This document shows positions 51,325-61,000 of a stretch of 64,000 bases of DNA, piece after piece; position 1 is the stretch's first letter; every line of letters begins with the position of its first letter. The notes under the pieces are model-generated. The model did not search any database and was not told where the DNA came from. It saw only the letters and a list, made by a program, of their open reading frames with translations. Position numbers and translations under genes: made by a program. The stretch comes from JAHEZL01 sp964406465 (GTDB lineage: Bacteria > Bacteroidota > Bacteroidia > Flavobacteriales_C > GCA-002722245): the NCBI GenBank assembly GCA_964406465.1, contig CAYORT010000011.1, positions 1 to 64,000 of the forward strand, in the 5' to 3' direction.

Positions 51325-53630
51325 ATCTTAAAATTAAATGCAAAATAAGGTACTACACCAAATAAACCAGGCTGCTGATAAGTTAAGGATCCATTGGTAG
51401 ATCTACCAACCTCAACAACAAATGGACTTGCCCTGTTATACAAATTATAAACGCCTAACACCAATTCATATTTAAACTTCTTTTCCCTTGGAGAAAAGTA
51501 CGTTGCGCTAACATCTAGTCGATGAGTTGGCGACATTGTAACAGCATTTCTTGATGTATAAATTGGAACCAAATTCACATCTGTTAGTGAGGAATTTGGT
51601 ATCAAATATTGTCCGATTTGCGCTGTAAATCTTGCCCCCGTCATGTAAACCCAAACAGCAGAGAAATTCCATTTTTTACTTGGAGTATAATTTAGCACTA
51701 CAGAAAGATCGTGCCTTCTATCAAACCTAGAATAGAAAGCTTTTCCACCGTTTAACTCATCGAAATAATTTAACGACCAAGAGAGCGTATAAGCAATCCA
51801 CCCGTTTAATTTACCAGCATTCTTTTGCAAGAAAAATTCGGCTCCATAAGCTTCTGCTTTTCCAAATAAAATTTCTTGTTCAAAATTATCATTCAAAAGA
51901 ATTTCAGCTCCTTCTTTATACTGAATAACATTGTACATTTTTTTATAATATCCCTCCACAATAAACTTTAAGTTAGTTTTAGGAATATTCCATTCTCCTC
52001 CAGCAGAATACTGATCACTGTAAAGAGGTTTAACTTGATGCGTAACCGGATACCACAAATCGGTAGGCAAACTAACTGTTGAACTCGATACTAAATGCAT
52101 GTATTGACGCATTCTTGAATAACTGCCTTTAATTGAAATACTGGGTTTTAGTTGATATGCGAATCCTAGTCGAGGCTCTAATCCCAAATAAGGAGTTCCT
52201 TGAACAATAGCACCAGAGGTTCTTAAACCATAATTCACCAACCATTTTGCACTCACCTTATATTGATCAGAGGCATAGGCTGCAAATTCTGTCATATAAA
52301 TTGGCGTTGGTTTTCTGCTCTTTATAAACTCTGTAATTTCACCACTTGTACTAATGAAATTTGGAGTGAAAACATGCGCAATGCTATTGGCGCCAAACTT
52401 TATAAAATGCCTGTTATTTAAATAATAACTATAATCTACTTTAGCTCCCCAATCGCGAATGGTAGATCGCACCAAGATGGAATTACCCGAAAACTGACCA
52501 CTAACGTCGTACCCAAAGTCAGTGGTTATCAATGCATAATTCGCGAACAACTTAGAGCTATGCTCTCTATTTATTCTTAGCGTTGCTGTTGAATTGAGCA
52601 AATTGAAACCAAATCCCGATAATGTTCCATAATGATCATCGTGTTCTTGACTAATGTTTAGCACATCATTTCCAAAATAACCGCTTAAATACAATCTGGT
52701 TTTACTGTTTAGTTTATAATTAAGCTTACCATTGATATCGTAGAAATAATAAGGCACAGGGAAGTTTGCCATTTTCGACAGTTGATCAATGTAAGAACGT
52801 CGCCCTCCTATCATGTAAGAAATTGTATCCTTTTTGATGGGACCTTGCACTGTAAATCTAGACGATAGCAAACCTATTCCTCCTTCAACTTCTGTTTTCT
52901 GCATGTTACCGTCCTCTGTTCTTATATCTATTACAGAAGACAATCTACCTCCATATTGCGCATCAAATCCTCCTTTCATGAGTTTTACATCTTTAATTGC
53001 ATCGTTATTAAAAACGGAAAAGAAACCGAGCAAATGGCCGGGATTGTAAACTGGGGCATCGTCTAATAAAATTAAATTCTGATCTGTATTCCCTCCTCTA
53101 ACATAAATTCCGTTCGTCCCCTCTTGTCCCGATTTTACACCTGGCATCAGCTGCATAATCTTTAATGGATCTGTTTCACCTGCGAAACTTGGCATAGTGT
53201 TCAACTTCTTAGCATCAATATTAATTTGTCCGAATGACGCACTGCTATTCTCTGTTTTCTTAGCTACATTTATCTTTATCTCCTTTAGTTGGGTAACAGC
53301 TACCGACATAGAAATGTTTAGTGTAGTATCTTTATTTAGTTTGAAGCGATGATTGACCTGAGCGTACCCAACATAACTAAAACTTATTGCTGCACTATCT
53401 CCACTTATGGTTACAGAATAAAAGCCAAATGAATTGGTGGTAGAACCAACATGATTCTTTTCGTCAAAAACAGTTACACCAATCATACTTTCCCTGCTCG
53501 CAGAATCAACTACATATCCTTTCACAACATGACTTTGCGAATGAACAAATTGAAAAACGAAGAAGAAAAATATGAAGACTAAAATTCTCAATGTGGTAAA
53601 GGTTTTTAGATTAAGTTGAAAGCACTCCAT
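51321..53630 (-). CDS. TonB-dependent receptor with carboxypeptidase-regulatory-like domain
   Basis: 769 residues from ATG 53630. A hydrophobic leader (ILVFIFFFFVFQFVHS-QS) precedes the CarboxypepD-reg-like domain (about 33-115, VKGYVVDSASRESMIGVTVFDEK). The plug domain is about 130-235 (GQINIDAKKLNTMPSFAGETDPLKIMQLMPGVKSGQEGTNGIYVRGGNTDQNLILLDDAPVYNP) and the rest is a 22-strand barrel ending YFAFNFKI, the C-terminal phenylalanine-type belt. It imports a ligand through the outer membrane with TonB energy. Ligand class is not apparent: no siderophore or SusC-specific signature. It lies 40 bases downstream of the XRE-S24 gene on the same strand and is coupled to the DUF4249 lipoprotein. Confidence 0.93.
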   Translation of the reverse strand: MECFQLNLKTFTTLRILVFIFFFFVFQFVHSQSHVVKGYVVDSASRESMIGVTVFDEKNHVGSTTNSFGFYSVTISGDSAAISFSYVGYAQVNHRFKLNKDTTLNISMSVAVTQLKEIKINVAKKTENSSASFGQINIDAKKLNTMPSFAGETDPLKIMQLMPGVKSGQEGTNGIYVRGGNTDQNLILLDDAPVYNPGHLLGFFSVFNNDAIKDVKLMKGGFDAQYGGRLSSVIDIRTEDGNMQKTEVEGGIGLLSSRFTVQGPIKKDTISYMIGGRRSYIDQLSKMANFPVPYYFYDINGKLNYKLNSKTRLYLSGYFGNDVLNISQEHDDHYGTLSGFGFNLLNSTATLRINREHSSKLFANYALITTDFGYDVSGQFSGNSILVRSTIRDWGAKVDYSYYLNNRHFIKFGANSIAHVFTPNFISTSGEITEFIKSRKPTPIYMTEFAAYASDQYKVSAKWLVNYGLRTSGAIVQGTPYLGLEPRLGFAYQLKPSISIKGSYSRMRQYMHLVSSSTVSLPTDLWYPVTHQVKPLYSDQYSAGGEWNIPKTNLKFIVEGYYKKMYNVIQYKEGAEILLNDNFEQEILFGKAEAYGAEFFLQKNAGKLNGWIAYTLSWSLNYFDELNGGKAFYSRFDRRHDLSVVLNYTPSKKWNFSAVWVYMTGARFTAQIGQYLIPNSSLTDVNLVPIYTSRNAVTMSPTHRLDVSATYFSPREKKFKYELVLGVYNLYNRASPFVVEVGRSTNGSLTYQQPGLFGVVPYFAFNFKI

Positions 53631-53670
53631 TTTCAACACTAATGCTTATACCTTAAACCGATGTTAAGGG

Positions 53671-54468
53671 TTAACTTTTGTTTTTCAAAAATGCCATATC
53701 TTTTTGAAGTTGCAGCACAGTCTCTGCTAATTTATCTCTACTTAGATTAGGTTCTGGCAATTGAGAACTAATATAGTTGGTAAACTTCCACACTTCTAAT
53801 ATATCACCAATGGATATTTCATAGGGTTGATATTCTGGATTTGTTGAACACAACAACAAGGTCTTTTTGTCTTTGATGTGATTGTAAACAACTTTAAAAA
53901 CAATACCATCATCTTTGGTAATAATGATGTATGGGTATCCCGATTGAATGTATTCCCAGTTTTGAACATACTCTGCAGTAACAAATGAACCACTTGAAAC
54001 CGGAGGCATTGAATCTCCGCTAATGGGGAAAGTTCTGTATTTCTTTTGTTTGGATAGAAATGGCAATTGAAACGTAGGCAAAACTTTAATGTACTCAGGA
54101 TCGGCATAACCTGCGGTATATCCGGCCTTAGCATTCATGGGTACCAATTCAATATTCTCTTCGTTGTTAGCATCTACGGTTGAAGTTAATACTCTTAATT
54201 TTTTACCGGTGATATCTATTTCGTGTCCGCTCTCAATATTTTGTAAACGCAATTCACTGTAGCTAGATAAGTCTTCTTTCAAAAGAATATCAATAGGGAA
54301 TTTAAAGTATTCGGAAACTCTTATTAAGGTATCAAAATTAGGTTCTGCATTTCCTACTTCATAGGCGCTCTGACTAGAACGAGTAATACCCAATTCCGCT
54401 GCCATGTCCTCTTGCGAACGTTTCTTACGCTTTCGCAATGTCTTTAAGTTTGAAGAGAAATAAATCAT
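53671..54468 (-). CDS. XRE-family regulator with S24 (LexA-like) peptidase domain
   Basis: 265 residues. The N-terminal helix-turn-helix (NLKTLRKRKKRSQEDMAAELGITRSSQSAYEVGNAEPNFDTL, residues 7-47) binds DNA. A linker follows, then an S24 domain: AGYTAGYADPEYIK at about 115-128 contains an Ala-Gly pair placed like the LexA/CI cleavage site, the serine nucleophile is Ser153 in ISGDSMPPV and the general-base lysine is Lys192 in GIVFKVVYNH. It should repress target genes until self-cleavage or until a signal alters it. A palindrome upstream is a possible autoregulatory site. Position suggests control of the TonB-receptor/DUF4249 pair, only 40 bases downstream; no phage genes are present. Confidence 0.9.
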   Translation of the reverse strand: MIYFSSNLKTLRKRKKRSQEDMAAELGITRSSQSAYEVGNAEPNFDTLIRVSEYFKFPIDILLKEDLSSYSELRLQNIESGHEIDITGKKLRVLTSTVDANNEENIELVPMNAKAGYTAGYADPEYIKVLPTFQLPFLSKQKKYRTFPISGDSMPPVSSGSFVTAEYVQNWEYIQSGYPYIIITKDDGIVFKVVYNHIKDKKTLLLCSTNPEYQPYEISIGDILEVWKFTNYISSQLPEPNLSRDKLAETVLQLQKDMAFLKNKS

Positions 54469-54486
54469 TTTGACAAATTTTTAAAC

Positions 54487-54496
54487 AACAATTGTT
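54487..54496. promoter_or_regulatory. Palindrome upstream of the XRE-S24 gene
   Basis: AACAATTGTT is a perfect 10-bp palindrome 18 bases before the XRE ATG. Upstream on the minus strand TTG, 20 bases and TACTTTGG approximate a promoter, so the palindrome would fall in the leader and could be an autoregulatory operator. Confidence 0.3.
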
Positions 54497-54559
54497 TTAT
54501 TTTTTACCAAAGTAATGAGATTAATTTAAAGATGCAAGTCGATTTTAAAAAGCACGAAA

Positions 54560-56041
54560 TTATTTTACAATAATAAATTCTATGCGACGGTTTTTAGCTC
54601 TTCCTTCTTCTGTTGTATTCACATCAACAGGATAACTTTCTCCAAAACCTTTATAACTCAATCGTGAGACATCAATTCCATGCTCCTCCAAATACTTAAC
54701 TACAGATCTTGCTCGAGCAAGAGACAATTTTCTATTGGCCTCTTCGCTACCAATGGCATCGGTATGGCCATCTACTTCCATATAAATATCTGGGTAAGCA
54801 TTTAAATACTTCACAACATTATCAAGAGTAGGCTCAGATACTTTTTTAATTTTAGCAGAATTAAATTCGAAAAGAATATTTTCAATTACGTAACGCTCTC
54901 CCTTTCTCAATCGAGGTTGTAATTCAAAGGAATCTTTTTGAGAATGAATCCTCCACTCTATCATCCTAATAATTTTCAATGAATCGATATATGTAATGTG
55001 CATCTCTTCTAATTTCACCACTCTTTTTTCAAGCGCTTTGTTGGCAGAATCAAGGGACTTATTTTTATCTTTTAAATATTCAATTGAATAAGAAAGACTA
55101 TCTACTTTTCGCGCCATCAATTCTTCATTATCTTTCCCTTTACCACCTAGCAACATTTGCAACATAACTTCATGCGTACCTCCCGAAAAAGATGCAATAC
55201 CTTGCACGCCATAACCATATGAATACGCAAATGAAAACATATCATTTATTTTATAGCTAGCAGAAGCAGCAACTGTTTCTTGTGTTCTATAAGTTAAAGC
55301 AAAAGCAATTTTATTCTTCCAATCCATCATGCATCCAATATCCCCTTGCAGATAAACACCTGGCAAATAACGAAATCCAACCCTAGGCTGCAAACCAAAA
55401 GAATTATCTAAGGCAAATCTGTGCATGATATAACCTCCGTAATGAGCTTGTAAGCGATACGAATTCAATGCATTTTTAAAGTAAACAGTTGATGAGTTAT
55501 TAAACACCTGAGCATGATACACGCCAATTTCTAATTTCTTCCAATTGTAATTTATTCCAAAATCGGCACCCAAAGCAATCGCTTTATTGCTATTTCCTAT
55601 CATCAATATATCATCGGTATAGTCTTCGGCTTTAACATTGACAAAATTGAGATAGGTATCGTAAATGCTAGATTGAATACCCAAAGACAATGATTGCGTT
55701 TTCCCCAAAGGCAACTTATATCTTAAAGACAATGAACCTTTAATATTTCTGAGGTAGTTTGCTTGATCGTGCATCAAATTAATTCCAATTCCAAATCTCT
55801 TTGCTATGGGCATATCCAATGCTGCGCAAGACGTTACAGGAGCACCTTCTATACCTACCCATTGCCTTCTATTTAGCACTACTATTCTAGGTAAATTGGC
55901 ATCACCGGCGGCAGCAGGATTTACTAAGAAGACATTATTAAAATAAAGATCTGTAGCAGGCAATTGTTGGGAAAACAAATCTGTATTGAGCAATGCAACA
56001 AGGCACAGAAACAAGTAATATCTTAAGAAATTATTCCTCAT
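54560..56041 (-). CDS. PorP/SprF-type barrel fused to an OmpA peptidoglycan-binding domain
   Basis: 493 residues from ATG 56041. Signal peptide MRNNFLRYYLFLCLVALLNTDLFS-Q. Residues about 25-310 match PorP/SprF, the type IX/gliding outer-membrane family: LYFNNVFLVNPAAAGDANLPRIVVLNRRQWVGIEGAP, GIGINLMHDQANYLRN, YRLQAHYGGYIMHRFAL. A coiled segment (about 325-365, DSLSYSIEYLKDKNKSLDSANKALEKRVVKLEE) leads to an OmpA_C domain (about 385-493) with IEFNSA-like ILFEFNSAKIKK, MEVDGHTDAIGSEEANRKLSLARARSVVKYL and NRRIEFIIVK, which bind diaminopimelate in peptidoglycan. Its ATG overlaps the stop of the CHU_C protein upstream, so it is translated with it. PorP/SprF partners usually anchor CHU_C-domain cargo. 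Confidence 0.9.
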   Translation of the reverse strand: MRNNFLRYYLFLCLVALLNTDLFSQQLPATDLYFNNVFLVNPAAAGDANLPRIVVLNRRQWVGIEGAPVTSCAALDMPIAKRFGIGINLMHDQANYLRNIKGSLSLRYKLPLGKTQSLSLGIQSSIYDTYLNFVNVKAEDYTDDILMIGNSNKAIALGADFGINYNWKKLEIGVYHAQVFNNSSTVYFKNALNSYRLQAHYGGYIMHRFALDNSFGLQPRVGFRYLPGVYLQGDIGCMMDWKNKIAFALTYRTQETVAASASYKINDMFSFAYSYGYGVQGIASFSGGTHEVMLQMLLGGKGKDNEELMARKVDSLSYSIEYLKDKNKSLDSANKALEKRVVKLEEMHITYIDSLKIIRMIEWRIHSQKDSFELQPRLRKGERYVIENILFEFNSAKIKKVSEPTLDNVVKYLNAYPDIYMEVDGHTDAIGSEEANRKLSLARARSVVKYLEEHGIDVSRLSYKGFGESYPVDVNTTEEGRAKNRRIEFIIVK

Positions 56042-58080
56042 TCTTTTGCTCTTAATATGGTTAATGGTCCGGTAATTTCCTTTTGCATACCCGCACAAGT
56101 AATCACATAATAATATGCACCATCAGGTAATTCAAAACCATTTGCTGCAACTCCTCCCCAATCATTTTGATATCCACCAACCGAACGGTAAACTTCTTGT
56201 CCCCAACGATTAAAAACAATTACATCGCAATCGGGATAAACAGTTATATAATTGATTTTCCAAACATCATTTTTACCATCGTTATTAGGTGTGATGATAT
56301 CGTTTGCAACCAAATGGTAATCTTTTATTACTTCAACATTGATATAATGTGTAGCGCTGCATCCTTTGTCGTTGGTTGCGGTAACAGAGTACTGCTGACT
56401 CTCAAAAGGAACAAGATCAAATTCGGCCTTCTGATTAACAATATTATTTTGCTGGTCTTTCCAATTAAAATCATAAAATCCGTCTGCCCACAAACCTATT
56501 GGAGTTCCTAAAGTAACGCTTGTGTCTGCCGAATTTTTAAATTTTGGAACTTCATTAAACGTAAGCTCAACTGAATCTTTATCCCAACAATTGTTGGCAT
56601 CGAAAACGGTAAGTTCATAAACACCTGCTTGTTTCACATAAATCTGTTGGTTAACACTAGCATTGCTCCATATAAATGTTTTACCTGTCAAATTTAGGCC
56701 CACCAACAAAGCACTGTCTCCTTCACACAAAGCTGTAGCACTAGGAAATATATGTGCCTTTGGCAAATCAATAACTTGAATATTTTTTTTAACAGAATCT
56801 ACACACGAGAAATTTGTTTCTGCACGAAGTGTAACCGAATAGACTCCTGCCATGGTATACTGATGATTCGGACTAGTAGATATAGTCCCCGTTCCATCTC
56901 CAAAATTCCAATAATAATTTTTTATTCCATCGCTAGAAATAGTTGTATTGGTAAAATACATAATGTTATTTAAACAAACATCGTTAGATAAAAAGGAAAC
57001 CACTGGCAATGCATTAATCTCAACTGATTTAACAAGAGAATCTTCGCAACCAAAAACTGAAGTTACTTTCAACTGAATACCATATGTACCATCAGTCGTA
57101 TAAGAATAATTAGGCTCGAAAGAAGTTGAAGTATCATTGTTACCAAATGCCCAATTGTATTTTAAGGTACCGAAGTCGGTGAAAGACAAATTATTTACAT
57201 TTATTGCCGAATTCACACAGGTGTTTTCAACAGTAAACTGTGCGTGAGGACGCGGGTAAATGGCAATTGATTTCAAAGTATCATGAACGCATCCTTTGGC
57301 ACTAATCACCCTAAGTGCTACAGGCCAATTTCCTGTAGAAAAGAAAGCGTACTTAGAATTAATTCCACTGCCATCTACAAAAACTTGGTCGCTGTTAAAA
57401 TCCCATAAATATTGCTGTATTGTTCCCGAATTAATGGTAGATAAAGATTTAAAATTTGAAGAATCTCCCAGACAGGTGTTGGCCATGGAAAAATCGGCAT
57501 GAGGAATGGGGTTCACATTAACATTTTTAAAAACAGAAGCTTTGCAGCCAGCGCTAGTGATTAACTCTAGTTTAATTTGATGTGTGCCGTCCGTACTGAA
57601 AAAATAGGAAGGAGATTTGTTTATCGAATCTATTATAGTGTTAGCATTATCGAATGACCATTTATAATATCTGATTGATGCTCCATTACTCAAAGAGGCA
57701 TCTACAGTTTGAATTAGTTCATTCATACAAACCTCTTGCACAGAAAAATCGGCTATAGGCAAGGGATCTATTGTGATATCATGACGCTCAACAGCTACCT
57801 CATTATTAATAGAAATTATCCTTAATGCAACGCTGAAAGATCCACTACCTGAAAACACATGCGATATATCTTTTCCTGAAGCGTCATCAAATTGCAGGTC
57901 ATTATCTAAATCCCAATCATAGGATACAATACTATCGTTTTGCACCGAAACGATATAAAACAAATGCACAGCTGAATTTTCACATGCATTTTGAGCTGAA
58001 AAATTAACATTTAACTGAGCTCTAATTTCAGCAGAAAACAGCGCTAGAAGTAATGGTAATATTGTACCTAATCTTTTCAT
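56038..58080 (-). CDS. PKD-repeat secreted protein with gliding-type (CHU_C) C-terminal domain
   Basis: 680 residues, signal peptide MKRLGTILPLLLALFSAEIRA. About five PKD-like domains of 80-85 residues fill residues 25-440, each with the signature cycle of YxWDF/YxWNFGDG (SYDWDLDNDLQFD, YYWNFGDGTGTIST) and SVxLRxxS; these are extracellular beta-sandwiches. A further Ig/SprB-like region leads to the C-terminal domain at 590-680: NDIITPNNDGKNDVWKI, VIVFNRWGQEVYRSVGGYQNDWGG and LPDGAYYYVI, the CHU_C or type B sorting domain. It should be exported by the T9SS and retained at the surface through a PorP/SprF-like partner, which is the next gene. Start overlaps the previous stop by one base (TAATG). 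Confidence 0.93.
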   Translation of the reverse strand: MKRLGTILPLLLALFSAEIRAQLNVNFSAQNACENSAVHLFYIVSVQNDSIVSYDWDLDNDLQFDDASGKDISHVFSGSGSFSVALRIISINNEVAVERHDITIDPLPIADFSVQEVCMNELIQTVDASLSNGASIRYYKWSFDNANTIIDSINKSPSYFFSTDGTHQIKLELITSAGCKASVFKNVNVNPIPHADFSMANTCLGDSSNFKSLSTINSGTIQQYLWDFNSDQVFVDGSGINSKYAFFSTGNWPVALRVISAKGCVHDTLKSIAIYPRPHAQFTVENTCVNSAINVNNLSFTDFGTLKYNWAFGNNDTSTSFEPNYSYTTDGTYGIQLKVTSVFGCEDSLVKSVEINALPVVSFLSNDVCLNNIMYFTNTTISSDGIKNYYWNFGDGTGTISTSPNHQYTMAGVYSVTLRAETNFSCVDSVKKNIQVIDLPKAHIFPSATALCEGDSALLVGLNLTGKTFIWSNASVNQQIYVKQAGVYELTVFDANNCWDKDSVELTFNEVPKFKNSADTSVTLGTPIGLWADGFYDFNWKDQQNNIVNQKAEFDLVPFESQQYSVTATNDKGCSATHYINVEVIKDYHLVANDIITPNNDGKNDVWKINYITVYPDCDVIVFNRWGQEVYRSVGGYQNDWGGVAANGFELPDGAYYYVITCAGMQKEITGPLTILRAKE

Positions 58081-61000
58081 TAATGAATTACTTCAAATGT
58101 TTTAACAACATTAATACGCTCGTTCTCAATTCTTAAAAAATATTTACCTGAGCTTAGATTCAATGTGTTGTAATTAAACTTCTGTTGATTGTTCTGTAAT
58201 GAAATTTTATGGCTATCTATAAGTTCACCTAAGACATTATAAAACTTAAGCGTTGAATTTGTAACATATAGATTTTCATTAGAAACGACTTCAATGGTAA
58301 TAAATGAACTTGCAGGATTTGGATACAACAAAATTGAAGCCCCAAACTCCACTTCATTCAACCCCACATAGCCAATATTAATATTCTTAACAATAGAATC
58401 AGAATTACAAGCATTCGATACTACAAGCTTCACTGCGTAAACTCCATTGCTTGCAAACTGATGTATAGGCTGTGCTAAATTTGATTGATTTCCATCACCA
58501 AAATCCCATAAATAATTTGAAGCATTTAAAGACAAATCATTAAACGTAATCACTTTACCAGCAACAAAAGGATGAAAATTCGCCTCTGCTAAGTGAGATG
58601 CGAATGGCACATTAACCACCGCATCTATTACGCAACCATTAGCATCTTGAACTGATGTATAATGATCACCTCCCTGTAGTGTATTAAATATTCCACTGTT
58701 CTGAATTTGATGACCTAAAGTTAATTGATAAGGATATGTTCCACCAGAAACCTGAATATCTACTAATCCTGAATTTTCATTTTTACAATTCACACCATTT
58801 ATGATTACGGTATCTATAATCATTTTAGCTGGTTGCGTGATGCTCACCAACTGACTATCAACGCAAGAATTAGCGTCTTTAACTTTGAGATTATAGATTC
58901 CTGCTTTGAGCTGATTAAAAGAGTTTGAGCTATAATACAATTTATTAATAGAATATTTTAAACCACCAGTTCCACCCGAAGCCATAACGGTTATACCTCC
59001 ATCAGTTGCACCATAACACTTTACATCGTTGGTTAGTATATTCTGAATACTCAGGGCTGAAGCAGGCTGCTGAATAATAAAAGAAGTAGAATCAAAACAA
59101 CCATTCTCATCTTTCGCAAACACTTTGTATTGCTGTGCTTTTAAGTTCGATAAAATTGTTTGCGTTGAAAAACTATTGGTATCGCCTACAGAAAATTTAA
59201 CTACCCCCGAGCCGCCAGTACTATTAAATTCAGCAACACCAGTGCTATCACCAAAGCAACTAACATGTTCTCGAATATTGACATTACTAGCTAAATCCTG
59301 TACTGGCTCAAGTAAATTAACATTCATCGAAGCTCCGCAACCATTGCTATCCTTTACAGAAATCAAGTAATCCTTTGCATTTAAATTGGTAAATAAATTT
59401 GATGTTTGATTTTGTAATCCACCACTTATTGAATAACGATAATCTCTAACTCCACCAGATGCAGTAACATCAATAAAACCATCTGAAAATCCTTTACAAG
59501 AAACATTTTGATGTGATTCACTAATAGTTATTGGAGAAGGTTCACTCACAGTAACTAAAAAACCAATTTTACAGCCATTAAAATCAAGTAAATAGTTTGG
59601 ATAAGTTCTAGCTTTTAAATTTGAAATGTAGCCAGTATCCACTATTGAATAGGAGCGAATATCAGTGTCTTCATTCGTAAAATTCACATAATAGTCATAC
59701 GGAGCTGTACCTCCTTTAGGCAAAACAACATATGATCCTGTTTGGGCACCAGAACATTCGATATTGGTCAAATTTGCAATCAGATAATCTAATGGGTCTG
59801 GCTGCTTTACTTCTACCTCTCTAGTAGTGATACAATTCCTATTATCCATAACCTTAAGGTGATAATTACTTGCTGCTAAAAAATTAAAAACTGGTTCTAG
59901 CGTGAAATTACCATTGTTAAGAGAATAAAAATACGGTGCCATTCCCAATGAAGACTGAACTTCAATCTTCCCTGTCAATGTACCATAGCACGAAGCATTT
60001 AAAACTGAAACAACCACTGATGGATTATTAAAAATCTCTATATTCTTAATTACGCTGTCAGAGCACATTTTATCACTTATCACCTTCAACTGTATACTTC
60101 GTGTACCAGACCCCTTGTACAAATGATGAGGATTAACTTCGTTGAAATTGGTATCACCATCTCCAAAGTCCCAATAATGAGTAATTGACCCCGAACTAAT
60201 GCTACTTACACCTTGAAATTTAGCTACTGTTGAGTCACAAATATCAGGCACAACAAAATTTGCAATAGGCGAAGGATTAACAGTGATGGTTTTAGAAATT
60301 GATCTACTACAACCATTATTTGATGTTGCCACAAGACCTATAATATATGAGTCGGTGGATACATATTTGTGTGTGGGATTGATTTGCGAGGTTGAATAAC
60401 CATCTCCAAAATTCCACGCATAACTCATCGTTCCAAAATTAATGGTGCTGGTATTTATTGGTTTCAAAGTATCTACAAAGCAAATATCACCTGCAGTAAA
60501 ATTCACGTTTGGATAAGGGTGAGCAGTAACCGTCTTAGTAAATGTATCAAGGCAACCCAAATCACTTTCAGCAATCAAGGAAACAGAAAAATGTCCGTCA
60601 CCACTAAACACATAAGAAGGTTCTTCCAAATTCGATTGATTACCATTGTCGTCAAAATCCCAAGTATAACTGGCAATAGTGTTAAAGTCTATGGTTGAAT
60701 TATTTGTAAAGGCAGTAGCACTCCCCACACAAACATCGGTATTGCTGAATGAAATCTTTGGCGTTGCATTTACAAACAAACTAACCAAATTTGAAGTGTA
60801 CGTGCCTGCCGGATTTGTTACAAAGCATTGATAATTGCCCACATTTGAAATATCTGCATTTGCAACAATCAAAGAATCATCTGTTGCACCTATAATATTT
60901 GCCCCATTGTATTTCCATTGATAACTAATTGGTTGTGTACCCGAAACAGAAACTTTAAAAAGATGAGATCGAGTTTGACAAATCGTAGCACCAGATGGAT

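Noticed and set aside
53671..54468. XRE-S24 protein as evidence of a prophage
   Set aside because: No integrase, capsid, tail or lysis genes are nearby; such regulators also occur as ordinary chromosomal genes.
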